Shown here: one piece after another, positions 53,601 to 62,660 of the stretch
Layout: each line of letters starts with the position of its first letter
How positions within the stretch are numbered: position 1 is the first letter of the stretch
Source: Pseudomonas helleri
Lineage (GTDB): Bacteria; Pseudomonadota; Gammaproteobacteria; Pseudomonadales; Pseudomonadaceae
Assembly (NCBI RefSeq): GCF_001043025.1
Contig: NZ_JYLD01000005.1
Location: forward strand, 1 to 64,000
Length of the DNA: 64,000 nucleotides
Reading direction: 5' to 3'
Notes under the pieces: generated by a model
Databases searched by the model: none
What the model was told of the DNA's origin: nothing
Seen by the model: the letters and a program-made list of their open reading frames with translations, nothing else
Made by a program: the position numbers and the translations under genes

Positions 53601-54643
53601 TGCTGCCCACCGGCGAGGCCATGCCGCCAGAACTGGCGCAGCAATGGCTGTTGCGTTACCCCGAGATTGGCCTGGTCAATGCCTATGGCCCGGCCGAATG
53701 TTCGGATGACGTGGCGTTCTTCCGCGTTGATCATGGGGCGACTCAAGGCAGCTACTTGCCGATTGGCACGCCGACCGACAACAACCGTCTGTACCTGCTC
53801 GACGACGCGCTGCAACTGGTCGCACTCGGCGCGGTGGGTGAGTTGTGCGTGGCAGGCACCGGCGTGGGCCGGGGTTATGTCAGTGACCCGCTGCGCACCG
53901 CGCTGGCCTTTGTGCCGAACCCGTTCGGCGCACCGGGTGAGCGTTTGTACCGCACCGGCGACCTGGCACGGCGGCGCAGCGACGGGGTGCTGGAGTACGT
54001 CGGGCGCATCGACCATCAAGTGAAAATTCGCGGTTATCGGATCGAACTGGGCGAAATCGAAGCGCGCCTGCACGAGCAACCAGAACTGCGTGATGCGGCG
54101 GTCAGCGTACAGGAAGGGCCCAATGGCAAATACCTGGTCGGCTATCTGGTGGCCGCGCAAACGGCCCTCGGCCTGAGCGAGCGGCTGGACCGGGTCAAAC
54201 AGCGCCTGCGCGCTGAACTGCCGGACTACATGGTGCCGCTGCATTGGCTGTGGCTGGAGCGACTGCCCCTCAACGCCAATGGCAAACTCGACCGCAAGGC
54301 ACTGCCTGCTGTAGACATCGGCCAGTTGCAGCGTGAGGACTACCTGGCGCCACGCACTGAGCTTGAACACACCTTGGCGGCCATCTGGAGTGAAGTCCTG
54401 AGCGTCGAGCGGGTAGGGGTCAACGACAACTTCTTCGAGCTGGGCGGCCACTCCTTGCTGGCGACACAAATCGCCTCGCGGGTGCAGAAAGTACTGCAAC
54501 GCAACGTGCCGTTACGGGCGATGTTTGAATGCAGTTGCGTGGCCGAGTTGGCGGTGTACATCGAAGGGCTGGAAAACAGCGAAATCAACGAGGAAAAAGT
54601 CGACCGCCTGAGCGACCTGATGGCCGAACTCGAAGGGCTGTAA
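41663..54643 (+). CDS. pvdL: Pyoverdine chromophore NRPS PvdL
   Basis: A 4326-residue assembly line that starts pyoverdine. Approximate order: fatty-acyl-AMP ligase (1-580), T (Ser ~617, GGNSIL), C (680-1110, HHIIADG), A1 (1130-1620), T (GGHSLL ~1670), C (1730-2170), A2 (2190-2690), T (GGDSIL ~2733), epimerase (2790-3230, HHLAVDG), C (3250-3690), A3 (3700-4200), final T (~4256). No thioesterase. This matches the known acyl-Glu-D-Tyr-Dab layout. A manual alignment of A3 with GrsA reads D-I-W-E-L-T-A-D-D, consistent with diaminobutyrate. The last C domain has HHILIDA instead of HHxxxDG. The start (MMDAFELP) has AGGAAA upstream. Confidence 0.97.
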   Translation: MMDAFELPGTLAQALQQRAAQTPDRLALRFLGDDQSASQVLTYADLDLRARAFAAALQANAAVGDRAVLLLPSGPDYVAAFFACLYAGVIAVPAYPPESSRRHHQERLLSIMSDAEPRVLLTSSHLRESLLALPELTCADAPALLCVDSLEPSLAQGWQPVVLQADDIAFLQYTSGSTAMPKGVQVTHGNLVANELLIRRGFGIDLNPDDVIVSWLPLYHDMGLIGGLLQPIFSGVPCILMSPAYFLTRPLRWLEAISEYGGTISGGPDFAYRLCSERVSENALAGLDLSRWRVAYSGSEPIRQDTLVRFAEKFAPCGFDSASYFASYGLAEATLFVAGGQRGQGIPALNLNELELANNCIVPGDGCAVMSCGTQQPQHAVQIVDPHSFEPLADNRVGEVWACGPSIAHGYWRNPHASARTFVAHQGATWLRTGDLGFIHEGQLYITGRLKDLLIVRGHNLYPQDIEATIEREVEVVRKGRVAAFAVNVKGEEGIGIAAEISRSVQKIMPANALITAIRQAVAEACQQAPSVVVLLNPGALPKTSSGKLQRSACRSRLADGSLDSYAQFPCDDAQPANHDPVQPAHHLEALIAWIWCEHLQVEQVAADDHFFLLGGNSILATQTIARLREELKLELNLRLLFEAPTLSAFTARVAALQQDGGLAQGCIVGLSRDEALPQSLAQNRLWFMWQLDPQSSAYTIPGALRLRGELNETALCSSFAHLVERHEALRTRFYERDGQAWQRVEAAADFDLQVIDISDLPVAEREARAQQIRDDEARTQFDLTSGPLFWVTLVKLDDEEHQLLLTLHHIIADGWSLNLLIDEFSRLYAAACLEQPLALAPLALQYADYGSWQRQWLAQGEAERQLGYWKQQLGDEQPTLQLATDYPRSAAQQHSASRYSVRLEAPLAEALRETAKAHDSTPFMLLLATFQTLLYRYTGQRDIRIGVPSANRPRQETHGLIGFFINTLVLRAQLDGRLPFAQLLQQTRLATLDAQAHQDLPFEQLLEAFPQAREHGLFQVLFNHQQRDLSALRRLPGLLAEELEWHSREAKFDLQLHSEEDRQGRLKLSFDYADERFEASTIAQLAEHFVSLLRQVCADSHKALADLHLLSPQQLLEQARWSEAPCAPAQQWLPQQLEQQAQLTPDHIALLWDGGSLDYAHLHGHANRLANYLRDKGVGPDVPVAIAAERSPQLLIGLLAILKAGGAYVPLDPDYPPERLAYMLQDCGAALLLTQSHLLPCLPNVEALSVIAMDGLNLDSWSAHAPGLHLHGDNLAYVIYTSGSTGQPKGVGNTHAALSERLQWMQTTYGLGADDVLMQKAPISFDVSVWECFWPLITGCRLVLAGPGEHRDPQRIAQLVQQFGVTTLHFVPPLLRLFVDEPQALQCRTLRRLFSGGEALPAELRNHVLQQLPAVQLHNRYGPTETAINVTHWQCALEDGERSPIGRPLGNVVCRVLDSELNPLPVGVPGELCIGGIGLARGYLERPGLTAERFIADPLGEPGARLYRTGDQVRWNRDGALEYLGRLDQQVKLRGFRVEPQEIEARLLAQPEVAQAAVLIRDTQAGPQLIGYYTALDGSLPEAEHSVQLKAALAAELPDYMVPAQLLRLERMPLSPSGKLDRRALPEPVWHVREHVEPQNELQQRIAAIWREVLGQARIGLNDDFFALGGHSLLATQIVARVRQACDVELALRILFEASELGAFVEQVAQIQASGQRNTQRPIHLADRSQPVALSYSQQRMWFLWQMEPDSPAYNVGGMARLTGLLDVERFEAALQALLLRHETLRTTFPSVNGVPCQQVHRDTRLSLGWLDLSALDCAAREQRLQAQADSEAHQPFDLERGPLLRAHMVKAADREHYFVLTLHHIVTEGWAMDIFARELGELYEAFVDDRASPLLPLAVQYLDYSVWQRQWLESGERQRQLDYWTAKLGTEHPLLELPGDRPRPAVQSHQGGLYRFDLSDELAAKLRGFNAEHGLTLFMTMTATLALLLYRYSGQTDLRIGAPVANRIRPESEGLIGAFLNTQVLRCELDGHMRVAELLEQVRQTVIEGQSHQDLPFDHLVEALQPPRSAAYNPLFQVMCNVQRWEFQQSRTLTGMTVEFLPNDARATKFDLNLEVTDLDHRLGCCLTYSTDLFDEPRIASMAEHWRNLLQALLADPQQRLSELPLLDSAEQQRLLDGLAPVAGEQRLDHCVHVLFAEQARMRPEAIALTFGGQHLSYAELEGRANQLAWKLRELGVGPQVRVGLALERSLDMVVGLLAILKASGAYVPLDPEYPLERLQYMIEDSGISVLLSHRSLFVALGELPSSVVRWSLEDDGPQLAGYPSSALPFLNLPQHQAYLIYTSGSTGQPKGVVVSHGEIAMHCQAVIERFGMRADDCELHFYSINFDAATERLLAPLLSGARLVLRAQGQWDAEAICQLIREQQVSILGFTPSYGSQLAQWLASRGQTLPVRMCITGGEALTGEHLQRIRSAFQPSVFFNAYGPTETVVMPLASLAPEQLADGAASVPIGEVIGSRVAYILDSHLALVPQGATGELYIGGAGLAQGYHQRPGLTAERFVADPFARNGGRLYRTGDLVRQRADGLVEYLGRVDHQVKIRGFRIELGEIESHLLGHPAVREAVVLALDMPGGKQLAAWLVCDEQAEAGALREALKARLKAQLPDYMVPAHLMLLDNMPLTANGKLDRRALPEPDVELNRQLYVAPRNALQASLAKVWGEVLNLEHVGLNDNFFELGGDSILSIQVVSRARQLGIHFSPRDLFQHQTVQALASVATQTEQLTAEQGVLTGESALTPIQQWFFDTDMPQRGHWNQCVLLQPAEPLEPALLERALLALVMHHDALRLSFEHRNGQWQARYLGAAQQPLLWRASVADLQDCAGLFNDAQRSLDLQAGPLLRAVLVDGPQGEQRLLLAVHHLAVDGVSWRVLLEDIQALYRQQPLPAKTSAFRAWANRLHAYASSDSLREELGLWQEHLKGPAVELPGVNRHGGRQHLHGQTLSVRLDEARTQQLLQQVPSAYRTQINDVLLTALARVICRWTGQPSTLLQLEGHGRETLFDDIDLSRTVGWFTSAYPLRLTPSSHLGQGASIKAIKEQLRHVPHKGLGYGVLRYLSDPATGQTLAALPEAPITFNYLGQFDQSFASDALFHPLDEPTGAAHDPQAPLPNELSIDSQVYGGELVLRWTFSVERYQPQAIEALAQDYLAELESLIAHCLSSDAGGLTPSDFPLAKLSQVQLDSLPVAAGLIEDVYPMTPMQEGMLLHTLLEPGTGLYYMQDRYRIDSALDPQRFAQAWQSVVARHEALRASFCWNAGEGMLQIIHRPGNTEVDYLDWSREPQDSHEERLQALLKREREAGFDLLNQAPFHLRLIRVGESRYWFMMSNHHILIDAWCRSLLMSDFFEIYSALGEGRAPQLTTPPRYREYISWLQQQDLQQANVWWQRNLQGFERTTYIPTDRPLLREHAGASGGMLVGDCYTRLEVKDGVRLRELAQQHQLTINTFAQAAWALVLRRLSGERDVVFGVTVAGRPVQLPQMQQTVGLFINSVALRVQMPEDGQVLSVRQWLSALLEHNMELREYEYLPLVTIQERSELPKGQPLFDSLFVFENAPVDMSVLDRAQSLNATSDSGRTHTNFPLTAVCYPGDDLGLHLSYDQRFFERSSVERLLSEFKRLLLALMDGVNGDMADLPLLGEAEQQFLIKGCNQSQREYPLQHSYAELFEAQVAAHPQRIAAGCLEQQWSYRELNQRSNRLGHALIAGGVRMDQPVALLAERGLDLLGMIIGSFKAGAGYLPLDPALPGPRLSRILELSRTPLLVCTQACREQAQALLDESGCAVRPRLLVWEDVQAGTWADHNPQVYSGPDNLAYVIYTSGSTGLPKGVMVEQRGMLNNQLSKVPYLQLSKADVIAQTASQSFDISVWQFLAAPLFGARVEIVPDAIAHDPQALLAQVNAQGISVLESVPSLIQGMLAEAPVELKGLRWMLPTGEAMPPELAQQWLLRYPEIGLVNAYGPAECSDDVAFFRVDHGATQGSYLPIGTPTDNNRLYLLDDALQLVALGAVGELCVAGTGVGRGYVSDPLRTALAFVPNPFGAPGERLYRTGDLARRRSDGVLEYVGRIDHQVKIRGYRIELGEIEARLHEQPELRDAAVSVQEGPNGKYLVGYLVAAQTALGLSERLDRVKQRLRAELPDYMVPLHWLWLERLPLNANGKLDRKALPAVDIGQLQREDYLAPRTELEHTLAAIWSEVLSVERVGVNDNFFELGGHSLLATQIASRVQKVLQRNVPLRAMFECSCVAELAVYIEGLENSEINEEKVDRLSDLMAELEGL

Positions 54644-54653
54644 CAACACCCCC

Positions 54654-54723
54654 TGTAGGAGCCGGGCTTGCCTCGCGATCTGTTGATCTTAACCATCAAC
54701 AGATCGCAGCCTGCGGCAGCTCC
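54654..54723. repeat. REP element after pvdL
   Basis: TGTAGGAGCCGGGCTTGCCT leads into GCGATCTGTTGAT and its complement ATCAACAGATCGC, then GCCTGCGGCAGCTCC. It resembles a hybrid of the two REP classes seen here. It follows pvdL by 11 bp and may end its transcript. Confidence 0.78.
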
Positions 54724-54787
54724 AGGGTGAACTGCACGTTGCAAGTTGTTCGCTTCTCGCTACGCTTGGCATCTCGACAGCAAGCCA

Positions 54788-55189
54788 ATGGAATTGTGCA
54801 TGGAACACACTCATTACAGTGGCGGATGCGTTTGTGGCTCGATCCGTTATAAAGCCTTGGGCTCTGCAGAAAACGCTCATACCTGCTCATGCAAAACTTG
54901 TCAGCGGCATACAGGCTCACCGACCGTCGTGTGGGTTGAGTTTGCGCAAGAACGGGTCAAGTGGGTAGGGGCCGGGGGGGCTCCTTCGGTCTTCAGAACC
55001 TCGGATTACTCCAGCAGGGCCTTTTGCCCAACGTGCGGAAGCTCGATTGGCGCAATCGATGATGAGCCGACGATTGCATTGCTGATTGGCGGTTTTGATG
55101 ACAATAACGGCGCCGAGCTGGCGCCGTTGTACCACTCGTTTGAGGACATCCGACCACGCTGGTGGTGTTTGACGCCATTAACCCCGTAG
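54788..55189 (+). CDS. GFA/CENP-V family zinc protein
   Basis: A protein of about 133 residues in the glutathione-dependent formaldehyde-activating fold. Zinc cysteines are in GGCVCGSIRY, CSCKTCQRHTG and FCPTCGSSIG. Many members have no proven activity, so function is left open. ATGs at 54788 and 54800 are both possible. It is unrelated in function to its pyoverdine neighbours. Its stop codon is inside a REP-type sequence. Confidence 0.85.
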   Translation: MELCMEHTHYSGGCVCGSIRYKALGSAENAHTCSCKTCQRHTGSPTVVWVEFAQERVKWVGAGGAPSVFRTSDYSSRAFCPTCGSSIGAIDDEPTIALLIGGFDDNNGAELAPLYHSFEDIRPRWWCLTPLTP

Positions 55190-55213
55190 TCGCTGTCGAG
55201 GTACGAGGCTGCG
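55184..55213. repeat. REP-type element over the GFA stop codon
   Basis: CGTAGTCGCTGTCGAGGTAC and GAGGCTGCGG correspond to the Pseudomonas TGTAGTCGCTG...GGCTGCG repeat seen whole at 60779. Here it is a single degenerate arm. The TAG of its head is the gene's stop. Confidence 0.6.
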
Positions 55214-55217
55214 GTAG

Positions 55218-55991
55218 TTACTTGGGCCCCAAAATCTGCACCAGCTTGTCTGGCGACGGCGCACCTTGCTGTTGTTGCAGGTTGCCTTGGTCGTCCAGGT
55301 AGAAAATCGCCGGGGTCGCTGACAGTTCCAGGTCGTTCATGAGCTGGGCGTTGGCATCGAGCTTGGCCTGTACGTCCGCCGGGATTTTGCTCAAGGCCTT
55401 GAGGGTGCTGGCCTTGCCGGCTTTTTCGTGAGCCAGCAGGGCTTGCTGCGGGTCTTTGGCGGACAGCAGGGCGGCAGACTTGCCCGGGCTGTCTTCGCGG
55501 ATAATGCCCACCATGATGTGGCGCAATTGCACTTTGCCGGAGTCAACCCACGGGCGGGCCTGTTCCCAGAACATGTTGCAGTACGGGCAGTTCGGGTCGC
55601 TGAACAGGTAAACGGTGCGCGGCGCATCCTTTTTACCATCCTGGATCCAGTTGCTCTTCTCCATGTTGGCCCAGACCTCTTTGGCCATCGGCGCATACAC
55701 CAGCTTTTGCAACGGCGCCAGGCTCAGGTCTTTGCCGTCGGCGTCATACAGGTTACCGACCAGCACATTGCCGTCGGCGGTCAGGTACAAGGCCATGCCA
55801 CGGTTCTGGTACTGCGCGGCATAGCCTTTCAAACCGCTGGGGGCATCAAAGCTGCCGACGATTTTCGCGCCCTTGGCTTCGATTTTCTTGATGGCTGGAG
55901 GCAGTTCTTCAGCTTGCAGCACAGGCGACTGCAGCAGGGCAGCGCCAAACAGAGAGGTCAGGCTAAGGGTTAACAGTTTGCGGTTAAGCAT
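55218..55991 (-). CDS. dsbG: Thiol:disulfide interchange protein DsbG
   Basis: Periplasmic disulfide isomerase/reductase of the DsbC/G family (257 residues). Signal peptide SLFGAALLQSPVLQA, an N-terminal dimerisation domain, then thioredoxin site FSDPNCPYCNMF (CPYC) and the cis-Pro loop SATPAIFY. It would be kept reduced by the DsbD encoded two genes upstream. Confidence 0.93.
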   Translation of the reverse strand: MLNRKLLTLSLTSLFGAALLQSPVLQAEELPPAIKKIEAKGAKIVGSFDAPSGLKGYAAQYQNRGMALYLTADGNVLVGNLYDADGKDLSLAPLQKLVYAPMAKEVWANMEKSNWIQDGKKDAPRTVYLFSDPNCPYCNMFWEQARPWVDSGKVQLRHIMVGIIREDSPGKSAALLSAKDPQQALLAHEKAGKASTLKALSKIPADVQAKLDANAQLMNDLELSATPAIFYLDDQGNLQQQQGAPSPDKLVQILGPK

Positions 55992-56842
55992 GTTTGCGTA
56001 TTCCTTGCAGGGTCGACCTGTTGGGCCGACTTTGAATGTTCTTTGGTAAAGCCTTGCATGGCCTGCGCCAGGCTGGCATCGGACAGTTCGCCCAAATGGC
56101 TGCGCAGCAAACGCCCGTCAGCGCTGTAGAAGAGCGTAGTCGGCAGCGCCATGGAGCCGACCTTCTGGGCCAGTTGCCCGCTGCTGTCGAACAAGATGTT
56201 GCTCAGGCTCAGCCCCTGGGTTTCGAGGAACGTACTGACGCTCTGCATGCTTTCGCCCTGATTGACGAATAAAAACGTCACGTCTTGATGCTGTTTTTGC
56301 GCGTTCTGCAGCACCGGCATTTCCCGGCGGCACGGCGGGCACCACGTGGCCCACAAGTTGATGACCAGCGGGCCGCCCTGGTAACTGCTCAGTTGCACCG
56401 ATTCGCCATTGGCTGTGCGCAAGGTGAGTTCAGGCAGGCGCGAACCCTGCTCATAGAGGCTGGAAGACAGGCTGGCCAAAATCCAGAAGGTCAGGCCAGT
56501 ACTCAACCCCCAAGCTAATGGGCGGCGCAAGCCCGCACGGCGCCAACCCCAGAGCACCGCACCCGCCACCACGGCCACCAGGCCGGGCCAGACCATAAAC
56601 CCGCCGTCACGCAAATCGAGCATTTTCAACGGGCTGTTCTGGAAGTGCGGCCAGAAAGCGAGCACAAAACCGATACGCGCCACGAGCAAGCCCAGCAAAA
56701 ACAGGGCAAACAACACTGACTCAGGGTTCTCGCCACCACGTTTGGCCACCCGCCAACCGACCAGCGTCGCCAGGGCGAGGGCCAGGATCAGCAGCAGGTG
56801 GTTAATTGCCAAGGCAAACGAACCGATGGTCAGGGTGAGCAT
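55970..56842 (-). CDS. Membrane-anchored TlpA-like thioredoxin
   Basis: A 290-residue protein with four N-terminal hydrophobic segments (residues ~1-130) resembling a shortened prolipoprotein-diacylglyceryl-transferase-type membrane region, then a periplasmic TlpA/ResA-like domain with WATWCPPCRREMPVL (CPPC) and cis-Pro SMALPTTLFY. It overlaps dsbG by 22 bp and abuts dsbD (TAA then ATG), so the three are one operon. Probably a second electron acceptor of DsbD; the precise substrate is unknown. Confidence 0.85.
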   Translation of the reverse strand: MLTLTIGSFALAINHLLLILALALATLVGWRVAKRGGENPESVLFALFLLGLLVARIGFVLAFWPHFQNSPLKMLDLRDGGFMVWPGLVAVVAGAVLWGWRRAGLRRPLAWGLSTGLTFWILASLSSSLYEQGSRLPELTLRTANGESVQLSSYQGGPLVINLWATWCPPCRREMPVLQNAQKQHQDVTFLFVNQGESMQSVSTFLETQGLSLSNILFDSSGQLAQKVGSMALPTTLFYSADGRLLRSHLGELSDASLAQAMQGFTKEHSKSAQQVDPARNTQTCLTANC

Positions 56843-58585
56843 TTATGGGGTTTCCCGAGTGGCATTCCAGTTTTTCAAAAAAGTCTCGGCGTTGACTTCG
56901 CCGGTGATCCGCTGCCCACGACGCTCAACCCCATTGGGACCTATCCAGACAAAACTGGGCGGGCCGGGTACCTGGTAACGGCTGAGCAATTCGCGGCTGG
57001 CGACATTATCGGCGGTCACATCAAGACGCAACAGTCGCACGCCCTGCAAAGCCGATTGCACCTCAGGTTTGGCGAACACCTGTTTTTCCATGACTTTGCA
57101 CGACACGCACCAGTCGGCGTAGTAGTCGAGCAACACCCATTGCCCCTCGGCCTTGGCGCTGGCCAGTTCACGGTCGAGGCTGGCCGGATCGTTGAGAGTA
57201 ATGAAGTCGCCGTGGTCATTGCTGACCGTAGTGCCGATCACGGTTTTAGCGGTGTACACCTGCAACGGTTGCCCCAGGTCGGTGCCGCCACCGGCGGCCC
57301 CTATCAGCATCAAACCACCCCAAATCCCGGCCAGCAGGCTCAAGGGGTTAAACAGCGGCTTGGCGCGGGCGAAGTGCTGCGCTTGTTGCCACAGGCTGCT
57401 GGCAAAAATAATCAGCAACACCCCCCACAACCCCAGCCACAGGGTTTCACTGACCACCGGGCGCAGCAACAGCAGGGCCGTAGCGAGGAACAGGAAGCCA
57501 AACAGCCCTTTGGTCAGATCCATCCAGGCGCCCGGCTTGGGCAAAAAGCGGCTGCCCACTGTGACCAGCAACAACAACGGCATGCCAATCCCGACACCCA
57601 TCACAAATAGCACCAGGCCACCTTCAACCGCATTGCCGCTCTGCGCGATGTACAACAGGGCGCCTGCCAGCGGGGCGGTCATGCACGGGCCTACCAGCAA
57701 ACCCGACAAGGCGCCGAGGATGCCTGCACCCAGCAGGCTGCCGCCTTTACGGCCGCGGCCGGCGTTTTCGAGACGGTCGCGTAAGGCGGCGGGTAACTGC
57801 AATTCAAAAAAGCCGAACATCGGCAGTGCCAGCACCACAAACAGGGCGGCAAAGCTTGCGAGCAACCAGGGTTGTTGCAGCAGGGCCTGCAAGTTGGCGC
57901 CCAGCAGGGCGGCCAAAACGCCCAAGCCTGCATACACCAACGCCATGCTCACTACGTAACTGCTGGCGACGGCGAAACCGCGCCCGGCGCTGGCACCGCT
58001 GCCCACCACCAGCCCGGCCAGAATCGGCAGCATGGGCAATGAGCACGGGGTAAAGGCCAGCAACAGGCCCAGGCCGAAGAACAGCAACAAGCTCCAGCCC
58101 AATGAACGCTGCTGCAAGCTGGCCGCCAGTGACTGGTCCTGGGCCTGGCCTTGAGCGGCGACGGGTTGTGCGCCGCCCAGATCCACCACCTGGCTTTGCG
58201 GCGGGTAGCACAGACCGGCATCGGCGCAGCCTTGCCAGCTCACTTTGACCTGGCCGCTGGCACCCGCCGGGATCAGCACGTCGACTTGATTGCGATAGAC
58301 CTGGCTGGCACCAAAAAACTCGTCATTGTGCTCCTCGCCCTGGGGCAGCACGGGGGTGTGCGCAGCGTCCAGACCGTCAAACTTGAAGCGCTTTTGGTAC
58401 AAATAGTAGTTGTTCGCAATCTGCCAGCTCAGCCGGGTTTCGCCCGATGGCAACACTTCGCTGCTGAAGGCGAATGCCTTGGCCACCGGCAAGAAGTCGA
58501 CTTTCTGGGCAAAAGGATCATTACTGGCTTGCGCCTGGCTGAAGCCCGTCAGCAGTAGAAACAAAAAAATAAACAAACGGTGCAT
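56843..58585 (-). CDS. dsbD: Thiol:disulfide interchange protein DsbD
   Basis: Carries reducing power from cytosolic thioredoxin to the periplasm (580 residues). Signal peptide LFLLLTGFSQAQA; alpha domain with GCADAGLCYPP; eight-helix beta domain with TPCSLPMLP and GPCMTAPLAG; gamma domain with DYYADWCVSCK. All six redox cysteines are present. The gene set with dsbG and the neighbouring two-component system recalls PA2476-PA2480 of P. aeruginosa. Confidence 0.94.
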   Translation of the reverse strand: MHRLFIFLFLLLTGFSQAQASNDPFAQKVDFLPVAKAFAFSSEVLPSGETRLSWQIANNYYLYQKRFKFDGLDAAHTPVLPQGEEHNDEFFGASQVYRNQVDVLIPAGASGQVKVSWQGCADAGLCYPPQSQVVDLGGAQPVAAQGQAQDQSLAASLQQRSLGWSLLLFFGLGLLLAFTPCSLPMLPILAGLVVGSGASAGRGFAVASSYVVSMALVYAGLGVLAALLGANLQALLQQPWLLASFAALFVVLALPMFGFFELQLPAALRDRLENAGRGRKGGSLLGAGILGALSGLLVGPCMTAPLAGALLYIAQSGNAVEGGLVLFVMGVGIGMPLLLLVTVGSRFLPKPGAWMDLTKGLFGFLFLATALLLLRPVVSETLWLGLWGVLLIIFASSLWQQAQHFARAKPLFNPLSLLAGIWGGLMLIGAAGGGTDLGQPLQVYTAKTVIGTTVSNDHGDFITLNDPASLDRELASAKAEGQWVLLDYYADWCVSCKVMEKQVFAKPEVQSALQGVRLLRLDVTADNVASRELLSRYQVPGPPSFVWIGPNGVERRGQRITGEVNAETFLKNWNATRETP

Positions 58586-58633
58586 ACGCCCAGCCTTGGT
58601 CTTTATGAATAGGCAACACCTTGGCGACACATG

Positions 58634-58650
58634 ATTAACCGAGTGTTAAT
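58634..58650. promoter_or_regulatory. Palindrome in the dsbD/response-regulator spacer
   Basis: ATTAAC-CGAGT-GTTAAT is a perfect 6-bp inverted repeat about 50 bp before dsbD and 110 bp before the response-regulator gene. It is a candidate operator for the divergent regulator; this is inferred from position only. Confidence 0.4.
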
Positions 58651-58759
58651 AGGGTCGCGAAACTGACAAGCGCTTTAAACAATGCAGGTGCACTAGATTT
58701 ATAGGGTGGATAATCCGCCCTTAATCCCATGATTTTTTAATCAGCCTATTTACGCGGGT

Positions 58760-59443
58760 ATGAGCATGCACGTACTGGTTTGCGAAGACGATGAACTGAT
58801 TGCCAGCGGCATTGTGGCCGGGCTGACGGCGCAGGGGCTGACGGTTGAACATGTCGGTACCGCCAGCAAAGCCAAAGCCATGCTCAAGGCCGCCGTGTTT
58901 GACGTGATGGTGCTTGACCTGGGGTTGCCTGACGAAGACGGCCTCAAGCTGTTGCAGCAACTGCGTCAGCAGGGCTTTGAACTGCCCGTGCTGGTGCTGA
59001 CCGCCCGTGACTCGGTGACCGACCGGGTGGATGGCCTGCAAGCCGGGGCCGATGACTACTTGCTCAAGCCCTTTGACCTGCGCGAACTGGCCGCCCGCCT
59101 GCACACCTTGTTGCGTCGAGTGGCCGGGCGCAGCGTCAATTTGATCGAACACGGGCAATTGAGCTATGACCCCAGCAGCCGCATTACCTTGCTGGCCGGT
59201 CAGCCGGTCGACCTGTCGCGGCGCGAGCAGGCACTGCTGCAAGCCTTGCTGCATAACCGCGGCCGCGTGTTGTCGGCCGAGCAGCTCAAAGACAGCATCT
59301 ACGGCTTTGGCGACGAACTGGAGAGCAATGCCCTGAACGTTCATATCCATCACCTGCGCTCCAAACTGGGCAAAGGCATCGTCGAAACCGTGCGCGGCCT
59401 CGGTTATCGTCTGGGCACTGCCGACGGTGCCGAGCAGCCATGA
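58760..59443 (+). CDS. OmpR-type response regulator
   Basis: A 227-residue two-component activator. The receiver has acidic Glu9-Asp10-Asp11, the phosphorylation Asp53 (MVLDLGLPDEDG) and the conserved Lys in YLLKPFDLREL; the C-terminal winged helix ends with HIHHLRSKLGKG...RGLGYRL. It overlaps its kinase gene by 4 bp and is divergent from the dsbD operon, which it may control. It resembles the QseB/PmrA group; the signal is unknown. Confidence 0.93.
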   Translation: MSMHVLVCEDDELIASGIVAGLTAQGLTVEHVGTASKAKAMLKAAVFDVMVLDLGLPDEDGLKLLQQLRQQGFELPVLVLTARDSVTDRVDGLQAGADDYLLKPFDLRELAARLHTLLRRVAGRSVNLIEHGQLSYDPSSRITLLAGQPVDLSRREQALLQALLHNRGRVLSAEQLKDSIYGFGDELESNALNVHIHHLRSKLGKGIVETVRGLGYRLGTADGAEQP

Positions 59444-60765
59444 TGAGCATGCGTCTGCGTTTGAGCCTGACCATAGGCTCGGCGTTTGTATTGATCTGGG
59501 CGCTGGCGGCGGCCTGGATGCTCAGTGACTTGCGTCAGCAAATGATGTTCTCCCTTGACCAGCGTCTGGTGGCGTCCGCGCGTATGGTGGCGGGGCTGCT
59601 TGAGCAATTGCCGCAGTTGCCGGTGAAAGGCGAGGGCACCCATTTCAGTGCGGAACAACTGACCATCCCTGGCGGTATGGCGTGCCAGGTGAGTTCGTTG
59701 CGCGGTGAAGTGCTGGCTCGCAGCCACAACAACCCGGACCAACCGATGCGCTCTGAGTCGGCAGGTTTTCATGACCAGATCATTGATGGCGCCGCCTGGC
59801 GCACGTTCACCCTCGACCGGGGTGATGTGCGCATTACCACCGCCGACCGCCAGGTCGAGCGCGAAGCCCTGAACCTTTCCGTGCTGCTCGCCGCCTCGGT
59901 GCCGGTGGGCATGGCCTTGATCGTGTGTTTGCTGCTGTTGTGGCTGGGCCTCGGCCAGGGGTTGGCGCCGCTTAACCGCATGCGTGATGCCCTGATGCGC
60001 CGCGATGCCGACTCGCTGCAACCACTGCAAATCAGCCCGTTGCCCAGCGAATTAAAGCCATTGCTGGATTCCCAGAACCAGTTGCTGGCGCGAATATCCA
60101 AAGCCATCGAACGTGAGCGGCGCCTGACTGGCGATGCCGCCCATGAACTGCGCAGCCCGCTGACCGCGATCAAAACCCACCTGCAAGTGGCGCGCATGAC
60201 CGATGGCGCGGCGCGCGAACAGTCCCTGGCCCACGCCGAAGCCGGGGCAGACCGTTTGCACCGGACCCTGGAGCAGCTACTGCTGCTGGCGCGGGTTGAA
60301 GGCAGCTTATCGTTTGATGACGGTGTAGAGTGCTCAGCCGAACAAGTGGCGCGTCTGGCCATCAACGACGCGGCCAGCGGCGCGGCTGACCGTGTGCATT
60401 TGCAACTGGCCGATGACCTCCCGGACACCCGTCTGCATGTGCCTTCGGTGCTGGCAATCGCCGCCTTGCGCAATCTGCTCGACAACGCCTTGCGCCACAC
60501 CCCGGCGGACACCCAAGTGCAATTGAAGGTGCATGCCGAGGGCAGCCACGTCGTGTTCGTGGTGCGTGACCACGGCCCCGGCCTTGCGCCTGAGACCTTG
60601 CAACACATGACCCAACGTTTCTGGCGCAACGGCAACAGCAACGGTTGCGGCTTGGGCCTGGCGATTGTGCAGGCCATTGTTGAACGGTGTGCGGGCGAAC
60701 TGAATTTCGACAGCCAGGCCGATGGCTTGCGGGTTGAACTGCGCATGCCGCTGCAGACGGCTTGA
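59440..60765 (+). CDS. Sensor histidine kinase
   Basis: A 441-residue membrane kinase paired with the preceding regulator. Two helices (residues ~7-25 and ~150-170) bracket a periplasmic sensor domain of about 120 residues. Then a HAMP-like stretch, the H-box DAAHELRSPLTAIKTH, the N-box LRNLLDNALRHTP and the G-boxes VRDHGPGLAPE and GNSNGCGLGLAIV. A QseC-like architecture; the stimulus is not evident. Confidence 0.92.
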   Translation: MMSMRLRLSLTIGSAFVLIWALAAAWMLSDLRQQMMFSLDQRLVASARMVAGLLEQLPQLPVKGEGTHFSAEQLTIPGGMACQVSSLRGEVLARSHNNPDQPMRSESAGFHDQIIDGAAWRTFTLDRGDVRITTADRQVEREALNLSVLLAASVPVGMALIVCLLLLWLGLGQGLAPLNRMRDALMRRDADSLQPLQISPLPSELKPLLDSQNQLLARISKAIERERRLTGDAAHELRSPLTAIKTHLQVARMTDGAAREQSLAHAEAGADRLHRTLEQLLLLARVEGSLSFDDGVECSAEQVARLAINDAASGAADRVHLQLADDLPDTRLHVPSVLAIAALRNLLDNALRHTPADTQVQLKVHAEGSHVVFVVRDHGPGLAPETLQHMTQRFWRNGNSNGCGLGLAIVQAIVERCAGELNFDSQADGLRVELRMPLQTA

Positions 60766-60778
60766 ACCTCTCAATCCT

Positions 60779-60876
60779 TGTAGTCGCTGCCGAAGGCTGC
60801 GTTGGGGCGCGAAGCGGCCCTGTTCTATGGGGTGAAGGTCCTTCGGCCCTTATCGCAGCCTGCGGCAGCGGCTACA
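60779..60876. repeat. REP pair (GTAGTCGCTGCCG type)
   Basis: TGTAGTCGCTGCCGAAGGCT and CGCAGCCTGCGGCAGCGGCT are inverted near-copies of the main Pseudomonas intergenic REP. They lie between the kinase gene and the pvdH promoter. Confidence 0.85.
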
Positions 60877-60902
60877 GAAACCGGGAAACTTCTGGGCTTG
60901 GC

Positions 60903-60926
60903 TAAATCCTCACCACGCTGATGCGT
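60903..60926 (+). promoter_or_regulatory. PvdS-dependent promoter of pvdH
   Basis: TAAAT, 16 nt, CGT: an exact PvdS box, 54 bp before the pvdH start codon. Confidence 0.82.
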
Positions 60927-60980
60927 TTTCAAAACAGGAATGTTTTGGTCAATCTCATCGGCGTATTGAGGGTCCCAGGA

Positions 60981-62372
60981 ATGTCAGTCGCTACCAGCCT
61001 TGCTGAAAATCATCCGGTTGAAACGCTGTACGAGTTTGAAGAGTCTCCGTTGCTGGCCCGCCAGAGCCGTCAGGAGTCCAACGCGCGCAGTTACCCGCGG
61101 CGCTTGCCGCTGGCCCTCAAGCGTGCCAAGGGTTTGTACGTTGAAGACGTCGAGGGTCGCCGCTTCATCGATTGCCTGGCCGGTGCCGGGACTCTGGCGC
61201 TGGGGCACAACCACCCGGTCGTGATCGCCGCCATCCAACAAGTGCTGAGCGATGAACTGCCCCTGCATACCCTCGACCTCACCACCCCGGTCAAAGACCA
61301 GTTTGTTCAAGACCTGTTCGGCCTGCTGCCCGCCGCTTTGGCCAGCGAAGCGAAGATCCAGTTCTGCGGCCCGACCGGCACTGATGCCGTCGAAGCCGCG
61401 CTGAAACTGGTGCGCACCGCCACCGGGCGCAACACCGTGGTGTCGTTTACCGGCGGGTATCACGGTATGAGCCAGGGCGCCTTGAGCCTGATGGGCAGCC
61501 TGGGGCCGAAAAAGCCGTTGGCTGCCTTGCTCAGCAATGGCGTGCAATTCATGCCGTACCCCTACGATTACCGCTGCCCGTTCGGGCTGGGCGGCAAGCA
61601 GGGCGTGCAGGCCAATTTGCACTACCTGCAAAACCTCTTCAGCGACCCCGAAGCCGGTGTGCAGCTACCGGCTGCGGTGATTGTTGAAGTGGTGCAGGGT
61701 GAGGGCGGCGTCATTGCGGCAGACCTCGACTGGCTGCGCGGGTTGCGCCGGATTACCGAGCAAGCCGGCGTGGCGCTGATCGTCGATGAAATCCAGAGCG
61801 GCTTTGCCCGCACCGGCAAAATGTTCGCCTTTGAGCACGCTGGCATCATCCCGGATGTGGTGGTGTTGTCCAAAGCCATTGGCGGCAGCTTGCCGTTGGC
61901 GGTGGTGGTGTATCGCGAGTGGCTCGACACTTGGCTGCCGGGCGCCCATGCCGGAACGTTCCGTGGCAATCAGATGGCCATGGCCGCAGGTTCGGCGGTG
62001 ATGCGCTATCTCAAGCAGCACAACGTTGCTGCGCACGCCACTGCCATGGGCGAGCGCCTCAGCGAACACCTGCGCATCCTCCAGCGCGACTTCCCGCAGT
62101 TGGGCGATATTCGCGGTCGCGGCCTGATGCTGGGGGTTGAACTGGTTGACCCCAACGGCAGCCCCGATGCCCTGGGCCACCCGCCAGCCTTTGCCCGGCT
62201 GGCGCCGCTGGTGCAGCGTGAATGCTTGAAGCGCGGCTTGATTCTGGAGTTGGGCGGGCGCCAGGGCAGCGTGGTGCGCTTCTTGCCGCCGCTGATCATC
62301 ACCGCCAGTGAAATCGACCAGGTCGCGGCCATCTTTGGCAATGCCATGGCCGCAGCGATCACCCGGCTCTAA
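60981..62372 (+). CDS. pvdH: Diaminobutyrate-2-oxoglutarate aminotransferase
   Basis: PLP enzyme that makes L-2,4-diaminobutyrate from aspartate semialdehyde and glutamate; the product feeds the third adenylation domain of PvdL. 463 residues. The cofactor Lys is in VVLSKAIGGSLPLA, with GGYHGMSQGALSL and IVDEIQSGFARTGK as class-III motifs. The start MSVATSLAENHP has AGGA directly before it. It is preceded by an exact PvdS box. Confidence 0.96.
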   Translation: MSVATSLAENHPVETLYEFEESPLLARQSRQESNARSYPRRLPLALKRAKGLYVEDVEGRRFIDCLAGAGTLALGHNHPVVIAAIQQVLSDELPLHTLDLTTPVKDQFVQDLFGLLPAALASEAKIQFCGPTGTDAVEAALKLVRTATGRNTVVSFTGGYHGMSQGALSLMGSLGPKKPLAALLSNGVQFMPYPYDYRCPFGLGGKQGVQANLHYLQNLFSDPEAGVQLPAAVIVEVVQGEGGVIAADLDWLRGLRRITEQAGVALIVDEIQSGFARTGKMFAFEHAGIIPDVVVLSKAIGGSLPLAVVVYREWLDTWLPGAHAGTFRGNQMAMAAGSAVMRYLKQHNVAAHATAMGERLSEHLRILQRDFPQLGDIRGRGLMLGVELVDPNGSPDALGHPPAFARLAPLVQRECLKRGLILELGGRQGSVVRFLPPLIITASEIDQVAAIFGNAMAAAITRL

Positions 62373-62393
62373 TTTCTGCCCGCCATCACTCGT
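62370..62393 (+). promoter_or_regulatory. PvdS-type box before the MbtH gene
   Basis: TAATT, 16 nt, CGT, the same variant as at pvdG. It begins in the pvdH stop codon and lies 37 bp before the MbtH-like gene, so that gene may be transcribed both from pvdH and from its own PvdS promoter. Confidence 0.62.
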
Positions 62394-62429
62394 TAGATTC
62401 ATATCTTTTACAGCGACGGAGACCCGCAC

Positions 62430-62651
62430 ATGAGTTCAGTATTTGACCGCGATGACATCCTCTTCCAAGTGGTGGTGAACCATGAAGAGCAGTATTCGAT
62501 CTGGCCGGACTACAAAGCCATCCCCAACGGCTGGTGCGCCGTGGGCAAAAGCGGCCTCAAACCTGAGTGTCTGGCGTATATCGAAGAAGTCTGGACCGAC
62601 ATGCGGCCCTTGAGCCTGCGCCAGAAGATGGATGCAGTGGCCACGCACTAA
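62430..62651 (+). CDS. MbtH-like NRPS accessory protein
   Basis: A 73-residue protein that binds and activates adenylation domains of NRPSs such as PvdL. Signature: [19 protein letters not shown], then [14 protein letters not shown] with the two invariant Trp residues. The equivalent in P. aeruginosa is PA2412, which also lies beside pvdH. Confidence 0.95.
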   Translation: MSSVFDRDDILFQVVVNHEEQYSIWPDYKAIPNGWCAVGKSGLKPECLAYIEEVWTDMRPLSLRQKMDAVATH

Positions 62652-62660
62652 GCGCAATCA

